Assembly: GCA_003279535.1 (NCBI GenBank)
Contig: QCHO01000003.1
Span: 1-64,000, forward strand
From: Prochlorococcus sp. AG-402-C22
GTDB lineage: Bacteria > Cyanobacteriota > Cyanobacteriia > PCC-6307 > Cyanobiaceae
DNA: 64,000 bases
Reading direction: 5' to 3'
A program made the translations under genes and the position numbers. Positions 33,001 to 42,697 of the stretch are shown here, piece by piece. Position 1 is the first letter of the stretch. Every line of letters starts with the position of its first letter. Below the pieces are notes generated by a model, which did no database searches, was not told the origin of the DNA, and was given only the letters and a program-made list of their open reading frames with translations.

Positions 33001-33662
33001 TCTATATTAAATGGCTCTAATATTGTTAGTGCAGATGCAATATCAGATCCAACAAGCATAGTGCCCGTTGTTTCCATCGTTATAGAAACCATTATAGGTA
33101 TTTCTATATTATTACTTTCAAGTATTTCTTTTGATGCTAATAAGGCAGATTTAATTTGCAGAACATCCTGACAAGTTTCAATTAAAAGAAGATCAACCCC
33201 TCCATCTATAAGACCATAAATTTGTTCTTTATATGATTGCTTTAATTCATCAAAATCTATATGTCCTAATGTTGGTAATTTAGTTGTTGGTCCAATTGAA
33301 CCAGCAACAAATCTTGGTTTATCAAATGATGAATACTTGGCAGCTGCTTTTTTTGCTATTATTGCCGCATTTTTATTTATTTCATAAGCCTTATTCGCAA
33401 TATCATATTCATCAAGAACTATTGATGAGGCACCAAATGTATTAGTTTCTATAACATGGCAACCTGCTTCTAAAAATGAGTTATGAACCTTTTCAACTAC
33501 CTTTGGTGATGATAAAACAAGGTTTTCATTACATCCCTCTAATTCTTTTCCTCCAAAGTCATCTGCAGTAAGATTTAAATTCTGAAAAGATGTGCCAGTA
33601 CCCCCGTCGAAAATAATTAATGGCTTTTCATCTCTATTTAGATAGGTTCTGAAAGATTCCAT
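30096..33662 (-). CDS. metH: Cobalamin-dependent methionine synthase
   Basis: 1188 residues with all four modules in order: homocysteine-binding domain with the zinc cysteines in 'LIGGCCGTTPEHIKYL', methyltetrahydrofolate domain ('SILIVGERLNASGSKKVREL'), cobalamin domain with the DxHxxG motif in 'KGDVHDIGKNLVDIIL', and C-terminal AdoMet activation domain ('RGARYSFGYPACPKVSD'). It makes methionine from homocysteine. Its presence with cobN and cobU shows a complete demand for corrinoid. The gene precedes nothing on its strand for 15 bp after its stop, where the acidic small ORF converges. Confidence 0.97.
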   Translation of the reverse strand: MESFRTYLNRDEKPLIIFDGGTGTSFQNLNLTADDFGGKELEGCNENLVLSSPKVVEKVHNSFLEAGCHVIETNTFGASSIVLDEYDIANKAYEINKNAAIIAKKAAAKYSSFDKPRFVAGSIGPTTKLPTLGHIDFDELKQSYKEQIYGLIDGGVDLLLIETCQDVLQIKSALLASKEILESNNIEIPIMVSITMETTGTMLVGSDIASALTILEPFNIDILGLNCATGPEQMKEHIKYLSENSPFSISCIPNAGLPENIGGVAHYRLKPIELKMQLMNFIYDFNVQLIGGCCGTTPEHIKYLSSIIDEIIDKESTNKNGKNNSNEFIPSASSIYNSVPYKQDNSILIVGERLNASGSKKVRELLNNDDWDGLVSIAKQQQKENAHVLDVNVDYVGRDGVKDMKEITSRLVTNINLPLMIDSTDADKMESGLKSAGGKCIINSTNYEDGDERFDQVLNLALGYGSGLVVGTIDEDGMARNSEKKYKIVKRAINRTRECGLSDYELFFDPLALPISTGIEEDRTNAKETITAISKIRENFPEIHIILGISNISFGLSPLSRINLNSIFLDECIKAGLDSAIIAPNKILPLSKITDETKKLCLDLIYDKRKFEDDICTYDPLVELTKAFQDLSIQDFKKASSENKNLTLEESLKNHIIDGEKIGLEDQLKEALIKYKPLEIINTFLLDGMKVVGDLFGSGQMQLPFVLQSAETMKFAVSILEPHMDTVDENISNGKLLIATVKGDVHDIGKNLVDIILTNNGYDVINLGIKQDVSAIIDAQKKHNADCIAMSGLLVKSTAFMKDNLEAFNNADISVPVILGGAALTPKFVNEDCSKIYKGKILYGKDAFTDLKFMNEYMDNKKKGNWSNTEGFINKEGININLSSSKTNTEVVKKSISITTSTAKLNQKENFTRSKFINEEEPINPPFLGTKVLYEGDIDFNKLIFYLDRKALFSGQWQIKKAKNQTVDEYNNYLDSYAKPLLDNWLETIIEKKLISPKAVYGYFRCGRKDNSIFLFDDKTLNKISQFNFPRQKSGNNLCISDFYCDLKNDKPIDIFPMQAVTMGDIASEYSQILFKEDKYSDYLLFHGLTVQLAEALAEYVHGLIRIECGFMNEEPDKNREILSQKYRGARYSFGYPACPKVSDSNIQLSLLDAKRINMTMDESEQLHPEQSTTAIISLHSKAKYFSA

Positions 33663-33683
33663 TTTTAGTTAAAAGTCAATTTA

Positions 33684-34595
33684 TTATATTGAAATTCTTG
33701 TTACCCAATTATCATAGTCTTGAGAACGACCTTCTGTTATTTCTATAAGCTTACTTTTTAATTTATTCATTATTGGTCTTTCAGCATTTAAATCAGTTGA
33801 TTCAATTTTTTTAACTGGTGTAATTTTTGCTGCTGTACCAGTTAGAAAAACTTCATCTGCTATTAATAATTCTGTTTTATCAACAGGCCTTTCAATTACA
33901 TTTATTCCAAATGATTTTGCTAATTCAATTACGCTGGCTCTAGTTATTCCTTCAAGGATATCTTGATCTACACCGGGAGTAATTAATTCTCCATTTCTTA
34001 CAATAAATAGATTCATTCCACTAGCTTCACTTACCTTACCACTTGAATTTAATAGTAAGGCCTCGTCAAATCCCGTTAAACTAGCTTCTGTTTTAGCTAA
34101 CGAACTAGTAATATATGCTCCACTTATTTTTCCTCTCAATGGAAGAGATCTATCTTCTTGCCTAGTCCAACTACTCATTCTACAAGAAACACCATCTGGG
34201 GATAGATAATCTCCTAGTTCAATACAATAAACAAAAAAATCCGTTTCAATATTGTGTAACCTTGGAGCTATACCTAAATCGCTTGTATATACAAATGGTC
34301 TTATATATATAGGTTTTTGTGGCTTGTTTCTTTTTATAACTTCCTCTAAGGCATTAAAAATATATTCTTCAGAAATATCAGTTAAGAGTAATTTTGCACT
34401 TTGAGATAATCTTTTTATGTGTTTATCAGTTCTAAATAAAAGGAATTCTTCTTTATTCGAAGGGTTTGGTATCGCTCGCATTCCTCCAAATGCAGCGGTG
34501 CCGTAATGTAGAGCATGAGTGGCTATTGATATTTTTGCTTCTTTAAATGGAATACATTTACCTTCGAACCAGGCGTATGGAAGAAATTCATGCAT
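33684..34595 (-). CDS. ilvE: Branched-chain amino acid aminotransferase
   Basis: 303 residues, class IV PLP enzyme. Seen are 'YGTAAFGGMRAI' at the start, the PLP lysine region 'SGAYITSSLAKTEASLTGFD', 'SEASGMNLFIVRNGELITPG' and 'EVFLTGTAAKITPVKKIE'. It transfers amino groups in valine, leucine and isoleucine synthesis. It lies 21 bp upstream of metH on the same strand and may share a transcript, and is divergent from cobN. Confidence 0.93.
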   Translation of the reverse strand: MHEFLPYAWFEGKCIPFKEAKISIATHALHYGTAAFGGMRAIPNPSNKEEFLLFRTDKHIKRLSQSAKLLLTDISEEYIFNALEEVIKRNKPQKPIYIRPFVYTSDLGIAPRLHNIETDFFVYCIELGDYLSPDGVSCRMSSWTRQEDRSLPLRGKISGAYITSSLAKTEASLTGFDEALLLNSSGKVSEASGMNLFIVRNGELITPGVDQDILEGITRASVIELAKSFGINVIERPVDKTELLIADEVFLTGTAAKITPVKKIESTDLNAERPIMNKLKSKLIEITEGRSQDYDNWVTRISI

Positions 34596-34667
34596 ATTTA
34601 ATTTATTTAATTAAGGTAAAATTGTTATATCCTACTTACGTATTCTAAACCTTATTTATATATAAAA

Positions 34668-37600
34668 ATGCACAGAATACTAAATATCGCAGGAAATGAA
34701 AAAAATAATGATGATTTAATAGAGCAACCAGTAGCCGATTTTATTTTTATCACAAGCGTTAAAGCTGATTTAAATCTTATATCAAACCTATTGATAGAAG
34801 AGGAATTCGCTTCATTAAAAAATAATATAAGGGCCATAGAAATTTCTAATTTAAATTCCTTATCCCAAATAGATAACTATCTATTAAAAACCGTTAATTA
34901 TGCAAAAGTTGTCGTACTAAGATTATTTGGAGATAAAGGTACATGGAATTATGGAATTGAACAACTTTTAAACTGGCAAGCAGTTAATAAAAAAAGGAGA
35001 CTAATAGTACTGTCGGGCACCATTGATCAGGAAGTTTCCTTATGTGAAATAAGTAGTATTGATAAAAATATTGCATTAAATATTTCTAGATTACTAAGAT
35101 CTGGCGGATTGGATAACTATAGAAAATTCCTTAATTGTTTAACTTATCTTCAAAAAGAAGAAATATTAATTCCCGATAAATTTTTAAATATTACTTTTTA
35201 TGCAGATCCTTATTTATATGATTGGAAAATTGAAAAAGGAGAAAAAATAGGAATTATTTCTTATAAATCACTTTTTTTAGCCAATGAAATTGACGTTAAC
35301 GAAAAACTTAACTTGCAGTTAAGAAAATGCGGACTATCCCCTAAAACATTTTTTATTTCAACTCTAAAAGATCAAAATATCCAAAAGAAATTAATAGACA
35401 TTTTTAAAAAAGAAGATATAAAACTAATAATTACAACAACTTCATTTTCTTCATCTCAAATAAAAAATAACGATTTAATTGAAAATTCAACAAATATTTT
35501 TACTTCATTAAAAATCCCAATTCTACAACTTCTTTCGTCTAATAGATCAAGACAAAATTGGTTAAATTCATCTATTGGTATGAATTCATCTGATTTATTA
35601 ATGCAAATAATTATTCCTGAATTTGATGGAAGAATTACTACCTGTCCTTCTGCTTTTAAAGAAATTATTTCTGTCAAAAATACACTTTACAGTGAAATTA
35701 GTAGTTACAAAGCTGATACTAATGGTATTAAATGGATTTCAAAATTAGCAAAAAATTATGTGATACTTCAAAAACTTGATAATTTTAATAAAAAAATTTG
35801 TTTAGTAATAAGTAATTATCCAGTAAAAAATGGAAGAATTGGAAATGGTGTTGGTCTTAATACACCAACTTCGATAATAAATATTCTTAACTGGTTAAAA
35901 GAAGAAGGTTATGACCTTGGATCTGGAGATCATCCACAAGATTCTTCTGAATTAATGTCTATGCTTATTAAAACCAGAACAAATGATATTGAATCTCAAA
36001 ATAATAAACCATTAGATTACTTACCACTTAGCAAATACCTAAAATATTGGAATTATTTAGAAATTGACCCCAAAAATCTTATAGTAAAACGTTGGGGACA
36101 GCCATCTGAAGCAATCGATCTGGATAACAAAGGCTTCTCAATAAATGGTCTTAAATTCGGAAAAATAACATTATTGATTCAACCTCAACGAGGATATGAT
36201 TCTTACACCGATAGAGATATTCATTCTCCTGATCTTCCCCCTCCGCATAGATATTTGGCGCAATATCATTGGATAGAAAAAGTTTTTAATGCAAATGCTA
36301 TTTGCCATATAGGTAAACACGGTACTGTTGAATGGTTACCTGGCAAATCTATAGGTCTCAGCAATAAATGTTTCCCAAATATTATTTGTCCAGCTATACC
36401 TAATATATATCCCTTTATCGTAAATGATCCTGGAGAAGGATCCCAGGCTAAAAGAAGAACTGCTGCTACAATTATTGACCATTTAACACCTCCTTTGGAT
36501 AGGTCAGAATTATATGGAAAATATTCAAATTTGGAAAATTATTTAGACGAATATTTTGAAGCAAAATTATTAAATTCTAATCGTATTGAAATAATAGAAA
36601 AATCTATTTTTGATTTAATTAATAAAGATTTTACCGAAATAACTTTAGATAATAAAAACAATCAAATAGAGGAAATTGATTCCTTTCTATGCAAAATTAA
36701 AGAATCTCAAATTAGGACAGGTCTGCATGTATTTGGTAATAGGCAGAATGAAATTAATGAAATAAATTTATTCTTGTGTATTGCTAGAGTGCCAACTGCA
36801 TCCCGCATTGGTGTTGTTCAATATATAGCAAAACATTTAAAACTAGATTTGAACCCTTGGACTAATAAATATGATCAGGAGTTAAGTGTAAAAGATAAAA
36901 AAATATTATTTACTTTTTCAAACAAAAACATTTTAAACTTTAGAATGTCTATTGACTTTTTGGAACAACAAGCAAAATATCTAATATATTTGTTTTTTTA
37001 CAAAAACAAAGCCAATATAAAAAATCTAGATAAATATAAAAATCAAAAGATAATAGACTTTTTCATTAATAATAAAAAACATAATGATTATTTTTTATTA
37101 TTAAAAAATGAGATTCTAAACCCCATAATTAATTCCTCATATAATGAGAAATTTTCATTTATTAATTCATTAAATGGTCAATATGTAAAAAGTGGTCCAT
37201 CAGGAGCTCCAACGAGAGGTAAAACTGAAGCTTTACCCACTGGTAAAAATTTTTTTTCAGTTGATTCGAGAGGACTGCCAACTGAATCAGCATGGATTGT
37301 GGGTTGTAAATCTGCCTCTCAAATACTTGATTTATACAAACAAGAAAATGGAGAAGATTTAAAAAATATAGCAATATCTGTATGGGCAACATCTACAATG
37401 CGAAATGGTGGAGAAGATATTTGTCAAATACTATATTTATTAGGCGTACAACCCATATGGGATGGACCTTCAAGGAGGGTAATCGATTTAGAAATTATTC
37501 CTTTATCTATTATCGATAGGCCCAGGGTTGATGTGACGTTAAGGATTTCGGGAATGTTTAGAGACGCATTTCCTCAGCTAGTAAAATTAACATCTAAAGC

Positions 37601-38405
37601 AATAAATCTTGTTTCTAATCTTAATGAGGATAGTAAGTTTAACCCTCTAGCTAGATTATTAAGGGAAGGTGAACCAATTAACCGAATTTTTGGATCAGCA
37701 CCAGGTTCATATGGAGCCGGTCTACAGGAACTAATATCAAATTCTAATTGGGAAGATATTGATGATTTTGGAGAATCTTTTCTTAATTGGAGTAAGTGGA
37801 TTTACAATGATAATCCTGATCCAATAGAGGATAAAAAATCATTAGAAAATGCTCTTAAGAATGTGCAGTTAGTTGTTCATAACCAAGATAATAAGGAACA
37901 TGATATTTTAGATTCCGATGATTATTATCAGTTTCAGGGTGGTTTATCTTCCGCAATTAAAAAAATTAGTGGTAAATTACCTGAACTTTATCATGGTGAT
38001 TTATCTAAATTTGGATTATCAAATATTTCAAAATTAAAAGATGAAATTAATAAAGTTGTTATATCAAGAATTCTTAACCCTAAATGGATAAATGGGATGA
38101 AGGAAAATGGATATAAGGGAGCTTTTGAATTTTCTGCGTCATTGGATTACTTATATGCTTTTGATGCCACTACAGATGTTGTTTCAGATTGGTGTTATGA
38201 AGAAGTTTATAAATCATGGTTATGTGATCAAGATCTTATGAATTTCTTTTTAGAGAATAATCCATGGGCTTTGAGAGATATATCACAAAGATTTCTTGAA
38301 ATCATAAATAGAAAAATGTGGAAAAATTGTTCTTCTGGTGTCACTGAAACTTTAAAGCATATAATTATTAATACAGATTCAATAATTGAGAAAAACGAAT
38401 TCTGA
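34668..38405 (+). CDS. cobN: Cobaltochelatase large subunit CobN
   Basis: 1245 residues of the CobN/ChlH family. The length and motifs such as 'QPQRGYDSYTDRDIHSPDLP', 'AICHIGKHGTVEWLPGKSIG' and 'SAWIVGCKSASQILD' favour CobN over the ~1330-residue ChlH. It inserts cobalt into the corrin ring in the aerobic style and normally works with AAA/VWA partners; in cyanobacteria the ChlI/ChlD pair is thought to serve. Partners are not in this window. Start is ATG, in a ~70 bp divergent promoter region shared with ilvE. Confidence 0.9.
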   Translation: MHRILNIAGNEKNNDDLIEQPVADFIFITSVKADLNLISNLLIEEEFASLKNNIRAIEISNLNSLSQIDNYLLKTVNYAKVVVLRLFGDKGTWNYGIEQLLNWQAVNKKRRLIVLSGTIDQEVSLCEISSIDKNIALNISRLLRSGGLDNYRKFLNCLTYLQKEEILIPDKFLNITFYADPYLYDWKIEKGEKIGIISYKSLFLANEIDVNEKLNLQLRKCGLSPKTFFISTLKDQNIQKKLIDIFKKEDIKLIITTTSFSSSQIKNNDLIENSTNIFTSLKIPILQLLSSNRSRQNWLNSSIGMNSSDLLMQIIIPEFDGRITTCPSAFKEIISVKNTLYSEISSYKADTNGIKWISKLAKNYVILQKLDNFNKKICLVISNYPVKNGRIGNGVGLNTPTSIINILNWLKEEGYDLGSGDHPQDSSELMSMLIKTRTNDIESQNNKPLDYLPLSKYLKYWNYLEIDPKNLIVKRWGQPSEAIDLDNKGFSINGLKFGKITLLIQPQRGYDSYTDRDIHSPDLPPPHRYLAQYHWIEKVFNANAICHIGKHGTVEWLPGKSIGLSNKCFPNIICPAIPNIYPFIVNDPGEGSQAKRRTAATIIDHLTPPLDRSELYGKYSNLENYLDEYFEAKLLNSNRIEIIEKSIFDLINKDFTEITLDNKNNQIEEIDSFLCKIKESQIRTGLHVFGNRQNEINEINLFLCIARVPTASRIGVVQYIAKHLKLDLNPWTNKYDQELSVKDKKILFTFSNKNILNFRMSIDFLEQQAKYLIYLFFYKNKANIKNLDKYKNQKIIDFFINNKKHNDYFLLLKNEILNPIINSSYNEKFSFINSLNGQYVKSGPSGAPTRGKTEALPTGKNFFSVDSRGLPTESAWIVGCKSASQILDLYKQENGEDLKNIAISVWATSTMRNGGEDICQILYLLGVQPIWDGPSRRVIDLEIIPLSIIDRPRVDVTLRISGMFRDAFPQLVKLTSKAINLVSNLNEDSKFNPLARLLREGEPINRIFGSAPGSYGAGLQELISNSNWEDIDDFGESFLNWSKWIYNDNPDPIEDKKSLENALKNVQLVVHNQDNKEHDILDSDDYYQFQGGLSSAIKKISGKLPELYHGDLSKFGLSNISKLKDEINKVVISRILNPKWINGMKENGYKGAFEFSASLDYLYAFDATTDVVSDWCYEEVYKSWLCDQDLMNFFLENNPWALRDISQRFLEIINRKMWKNCSSGVTETLKHIIINTDSIIEKNEF

Positions 38406-38406
38406 A

Positions 38407-39054
38407 TTATCTTCCTAAAAGTGAAAGCCCATGACTATCTGTTCCACATGTTTTTAGCATGGAATATTTATCTGCTAATTTATCGATTTCTGAACAGACA
38501 AATAAACTAGGTTTCCATTCATCATTTAGTTCATAATCGTACCAAACTTCTACACCATCAATACCTTGTATATTGGCCTCTGGAATTAATTTATAAAAAG
38601 GAATCCTGTACCTCGCTGGATGTGCCAGAAATGATAAACCACCAGCTAAATTTATTGCTTTAATAACTGATTTAATATTCAAATCATTTCCTATTGGTGA
38701 TTCTCCAAGGATGTAGGGATTAAGGTATTTACTTGTTATGTCTATTCCCAATCCAATTACATGTACTAAACATCCTAGAATTAAACAATTAATTTCTATG
38801 CCAGTAATTAATCTAAAAGAATCTTTAGGATAATTTCTAAGTATATTATTTTTTTTAATATATTCATGAGCCTTAATTGTATGATGATCGGTTATTGATA
38901 AAAATTTCAATTTATTTTTATGAGCTTGTTCTAGAATTTCATACGGATCTAGACTGCCATCACTAAATTTCGTATGACAATGAAAATTAATATTTTTTGG
39001 ACAACTATTTTTATTAATATTTGAGGTTAATTTTATTAAGTCTTCCCTATTCAT
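38407..39054 (-). CDS. PHP-domain metal-dependent phosphoesterase
   Basis: 215 residues with the PHP motifs 'NFHCHTKFSDGSLDP', 'SITDHHTIKAHEYI', 'GIEINC' and 'AHPARYRIP', which bind two or three metals. It resembles the TrpH/RNase AM group, which removes nucleotides from short RNAs and 3',5'-bisphosphonucleotides, but the substrate here is not provable. The start overlaps hemJ by 8 bp and the stop lies 1 bp from cobN's stop (convergent). Confidence 0.85.
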   Translation of the reverse strand: MNREDLIKLTSNINKNSCPKNINFHCHTKFSDGSLDPYEILEQAHKNKLKFLSITDHHTIKAHEYIKKNNILRNYPKDSFRLITGIEINCLILGCLVHVIGLGIDITSKYLNPYILGESPIGNDLNIKSVIKAINLAGGLSFLAHPARYRIPFYKLIPEANIQGIDGVEVWYDYELNDEWKPSLFVCSEIDKLADKYSMLKTCGTDSHGLSLLGR

Positions 39055-39613
39055 TACTTAAAGAGTTCTCATTTTTCTTTCTAATCTTTGCATATAATTG
39101 TATTGAGGCCAACATGAAAATAACTAATCCAACTACACTCCATGTAGCAACACTCGTAGGAAAATTATTTTTAAAAATAACTAAAAGTACAATTATAAAT
39201 AATAATAAAGTCGGTAATTCGTTTAATAATCTTAGATTTCTTGCTGAAATGGTAGAGGTACCATTTTGTAATGAATACATGATTTTATAACAATAAGAAT
39301 GATAAATTACCAACCCTAAAACAAAAGAAATTTTGATTTGCAACCACTTTTCACTTAACCAACTTGGCTGCATAATAACCATGCATATAGCCATACTTAA
39401 AGCTAATATCATCCCAGGAGTAGTGATTATATTCGCCAACCTTTTTTCCATCAAGGTATATTGATTATTAAAGGCAATTTTTAATTCATTATCCAAATTT
39501 TTAGATTCTTCATGATATATAAAAAGTCTTACTAAATAAAATAGTCCTGAAAACCAAACGATTACACCAATTATGTGAAGTGATTTAAACCAGAGATATG
39601 CTTCAGCTGTCAA
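39047..39613 (-). CDS. hemJ: Protoporphyrinogen IX oxidase HemJ
   Basis: 188 residues, TTG start, with about four membrane helices. The N-terminal signature 'YLWFKSLHIIGVIVWFSGLF' contains the conserved histidine of the HemJ/UPF0093 family, and 'IYHEESKNLDNELK' follows. HemJ oxidises protoporphyrinogen to protoporphyrin, the last common step of heme and chlorophyll synthesis, in organisms lacking HemG and HemY. It is coupled to the PHP gene by an 8-bp overlap. Confidence 0.92.
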   Translation of the reverse strand: MTAEAYLWFKSLHIIGVIVWFSGLFYLVRLFIYHEESKNLDNELKIAFNNQYTLMEKRLANIITTPGMILALSMAICMVIMQPSWLSEKWLQIKISFVLGLVIYHSYCYKIMYSLQNGTSTISARNLRLLNELPTLLLFIIVLLVIFKNNFPTSVATWSVVGLVIFMLASIQLYAKIRKKNENSLSNE

Positions 39614-39706
39614 ATTACTAGATTTTTAATAATTATATATTTTAAATATAGTTATTTTTAACAATATCAAGAAATCTATTTTTCAAAAATTAATTAATAT
39701 TTATAA

Positions 39707-41659
39707 CTAATGAAAATATTCATATATATCATTTACTGAATTTTTACCAAGTCCTTTAACTTTGGATAATTCCTCTTTACTAGCTATTCTTATTGCGTCT
39801 ATTGATTTGAAATGTTCTAGCAATTCTCTTATTCTTGATGGCCCCAATCCACTTATTTGTGATAGTTGTGATCTATTCATTCTTTTAGATCTTTTGTCCC
39901 TATGAAAAGACAATGCAAATCTATGTGCTTCATCTCTTAACCTTCTTAGTAAAAGAACTCCTTTTTGATTTTCATCAGTATCAAGAGATTTAGTAAAGCC
40001 TGGTATAAATATTTCTTCATTTTTTTTTGCCAATGAACATATAGTAACTTCTTCCTCAAGATTTAATTCTTTTAATGCTTTTATGGCGGCATTTAACTGC
40101 CCTTTACCACCGTCAATCATTATTAAATCAGGCCAATCTGATAGAAGTTCATTATCTAATTTGCTATTCGTTTTATCATTTAATATTGAAAAATCTCCTC
40201 CGCTTTTTTTAAATCTTGACCATTTTTTAAATCTTCTATATATAACTTCATATATCGAGGCAAAATCATCACTATGTCCAATAAAAACGTTAGGATCTTT
40301 AATCTTATATTTCCTATAATGCTGTTTAGAAGGAATGCCATCAATAAAAACGACTTGTGATGCTACAGGGTCAGTACCTTGAATATGGCTTATATCATAA
40401 CCTTCAATTCTTTTAGGTTGTTCGCTTAATTCAAGTATTTGGGTAAGATCTTCAACTGCAGATTCATTATCTTGTATCCCATTTAATATTCTATCTAATT
40501 CTAATTTTGCATTTTTTAAAACCATCTCTACCGTCTCATGTTTTTTATTTCTTTTTGGGATAATAAGTTTTACTTTGTTTTTTCTTAGCTCAGTTAACCA
40601 ATCCTCTATTGTTTTTTGTTTTGGAATGTTATATTGCACAAGAATTTCTGATGGTATTTCTACTCCTTCTACATTCATATAATGCTCTTCTAATACTCTT
40701 TGCAATATAAGATTTTCTTCTTCATTATTTAATTTTTGACTATAGCCAATTCTTCCAATGAGCTTACCAGATCTCATTTGAAAAATTTGTATGCTAGCAA
40801 CGTTTTTTTCTGAAACTATCCCAAATATATCTCTATTAATTGATGAATCTGGAATTGAAATTTTTTGTGATTCAGTTAATAAATTTAAACCTGTAATTTG
40901 ATCTCTTATTTTTGCTGCATTTTCATAATCTAAATCATCTGAGAATTGCAACATTTTTTTTTGTAAAAATATTTCTAAGTCATCATTTCTTCCCTGAAAT
41001 ATCATTGATACTTGTTTTATTATTTTTTTATAATCCTCTGATGATATTACTTCTTGGCATACACCTGGACATCTTCCTATTGAATAATTCAAACAAGTTC
41101 TATCCTTATAAACTGGCCTTGGTCTTTGTCTAAGGGGAAATATTTTTTTAATCGTAAATAATGTTCTCCTTAATAGTCCGACATCAACATATGGTCCATA
41201 ATATCTATCTAAATTATTTCTGTTTCTTCTTCTTCTTGTTATAAATATTCGCGGGTATTTCTCACTCCAAGTTATACAAAGATATGGATATTTCTTATCA
41301 TCCTTTAAAAGAATATTAAAATATGGTTTGTTTGTTTTTATTAAATTTGACTCTAAATTTAATGCTTCATATTCGCTATCTGTAATTATAATTTCGATTT
41401 CAGTTATTTGACGCACCATCAAACTTAATCTTGGAGTTAAATCTGAAAAATTATTGAAATAACTACTTACTCTACTGCGTAGTTTTTTAGATTTTCCAAT
41501 ATAAAGTAAATTATTATTTATGTCTTTAAAAAGATAACATCCAGAAGATTTTGGAATTTCGGATAGTCTTGATTTCAATAATTCCTTATTATCAATTAAT
41601 TTATATTCGATTTTAAAATTATATTTTTTATCTATTTTTTCGATTGAGGTATTACTCAT
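39707..41659 (-). CDS. uvrC: UvrABC excinuclease subunit C
   Basis: 650 residues. N-terminal GIY-YIG nuclease ('SSGCYLFKDINNNLLYIGKS'), UVR/UvrB-binding motif ('DDLDYENAAKIRDQI'), RNase H-like endonuclease ('EGYDISHIQGTDPVASQVVF') and C-terminal helix-hairpin-helix pair ('LSQISGLGPSRIRELLEHF') are all present. It makes both incisions in nucleotide excision repair. A cysteine-containing block ('TCLNYSIGRCPGVCQ') typical of UvrC is kept. Complete and unremarkable. Confidence 0.96.
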   Translation of the reverse strand: MSNTSIEKIDKKYNFKIEYKLIDNKELLKSRLSEIPKSSGCYLFKDINNNLLYIGKSKKLRSRVSSYFNNFSDLTPRLSLMVRQITEIEIIITDSEYEALNLESNLIKTNKPYFNILLKDDKKYPYLCITWSEKYPRIFITRRRRNRNNLDRYYGPYVDVGLLRRTLFTIKKIFPLRQRPRPVYKDRTCLNYSIGRCPGVCQEVISSEDYKKIIKQVSMIFQGRNDDLEIFLQKKMLQFSDDLDYENAAKIRDQITGLNLLTESQKISIPDSSINRDIFGIVSEKNVASIQIFQMRSGKLIGRIGYSQKLNNEEENLILQRVLEEHYMNVEGVEIPSEILVQYNIPKQKTIEDWLTELRKNKVKLIIPKRNKKHETVEMVLKNAKLELDRILNGIQDNESAVEDLTQILELSEQPKRIEGYDISHIQGTDPVASQVVFIDGIPSKQHYRKYKIKDPNVFIGHSDDFASIYEVIYRRFKKWSRFKKSGGDFSILNDKTNSKLDNELLSDWPDLIMIDGGKGQLNAAIKALKELNLEEEVTICSLAKKNEEIFIPGFTKSLDTDENQKGVLLLRRLRDEAHRFALSFHRDKRSKRMNRSQLSQISGLGPSRIRELLEHFKSIDAIRIASKEELSKVKGLGKNSVNDIYEYFH

Positions 41660-41670
41660 TATATAGAAAA

Positions 41671-42159
41671 TTAACCTCCGTAATTCCAGCCAGTTGATGA
41701 TAAATTAAGAGAATCAACATCATTATTCAAATAAGCAGATTGAACTTCACCTACAAAAACGGTATGGTCTCCATGCATAACACTTCCAACAACTTTACAT
41801 TCAACACCACCAACACTATCTACTAAAATAGGCAGGCCAAGCTCACCTAAATTAAATTCAACAGATTCAAATCTTCCTCCTAATGCTTTTTGAGGTTTAA
41901 AGAAAACAGCTGCTAGATCCTTTTGATCACTTTTAAGAACATTAAGTGAGAACTTATTTGTAGATGTTATTATTTCATGACTAGAACCCTCTGCTCTAAC
42001 AGCCATAACAACTAATGGTGGATTAAATGAACCTTGAGTAACCCAGCTAGCAGTAAATCCATTTACTTCATTTTTATTTTCATCCATAACACCACAAATG
42101 AATAATCCGTGAGGTATTTTTCTTAATAAGATTTTTTTTGCTTCTAGATTTAATGTCAT
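41671..42159 (-). CDS. Flavin reductase-domain protein
   Basis: 162 residues of the flavin reductase/HpaC-like split-barrel family: 'IPHGLFICGVMDENKNEVNG', 'TASWVTQGSFNPPLVVMAVR', and 'VGSVMHGDHTVFVGEVQSAY'. These bind FMN or FAD and reduce it with NAD(P)H, or use it for electron transfer; partner unknown. In cyanobacteria such domains are also found at the C-terminus of flavodiiron proteins, but here it stands alone. It is 11 bp upstream of uvrC on the same strand. Confidence 0.8.
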   Translation of the reverse strand: MTLNLEAKKILLRKIPHGLFICGVMDENKNEVNGFTASWVTQGSFNPPLVVMAVRAEGSSHEIITSTNKFSLNVLKSDQKDLAAVFFKPQKALGGRFESVEFNLGELGLPILVDSVGGVECKVVGSVMHGDHTVFVGEVQSAYLNNDVDSLNLSSTGWNYGG

Positions 42160-42218
42160 AATTGTTTTATCTAATAAACTTATTTTAACTAAATTTCTTA
42201 TTCGATCATAATAAATTC

Positions 42219-42692
42219 ATGAAAATTCTTTATCCAGGTACATTTGATCCACTTACAAACGGGCATATTGATTTAATAGAAAGGGCTGAAAAATTATTTG
42301 GCAATCTAGTTGTAGCTGTTTTAGAAAATACTTCTAAAACACCAACATTTAATCTTCAAAGAAGAATATTACAAATAAAAAATTCACTTTCTCATTTACC
42401 TAGTGTTGAAGTTATTTCTTATTCAGGCCTAACTGTCGATTGTGCTAAGGAATTAAAAGCTAACCTTATATTAAGAGGCTTACGAGCAATGAGTGATTTT
42501 GAGTATGAACTCCAGATCGCTCATACAAATAAATCTTTAAATGATGATGTTGAAACTATATTTTTATCAACAAATACAAATTTTAGTTTTCTTAGTAGTT
42601 CTTTAGTAAAAGAAGTTGCAAAATTTGGAGGAGAGATTAATCACATGGTACCCCCATTTGTAGAAAGGGATTTAAAAGAATACTTTAAATAA
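42219..42692 (+). CDS. coaD: Phosphopantetheine adenylyltransferase
   Basis: 157 residues with the nucleotidyltransferase motif '[20 protein letters not shown]' (TxGH as TNGH), '[20 protein letters not shown]' and '[17 protein letters not shown]'. It makes dephospho-CoA from phosphopantetheine and ATP. It converges on dacB with 5 bp between stop codons. Confidence 0.96.
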   Translation: MKILYPGTFDPLTNGHIDLIERAEKLFGNLVVAVLENTSKTPTFNLQRRILQIKNSLSHLPSVEVISYSGLTVDCAKELKANLILRGLRAMSDFEYELQIAHTNKSLNDDVETIFLSTNTNFSFLSSSLVKEVAKFGGEINHMVPPFVERDLKEYFK

Positions 42693-42697
42693 TATTT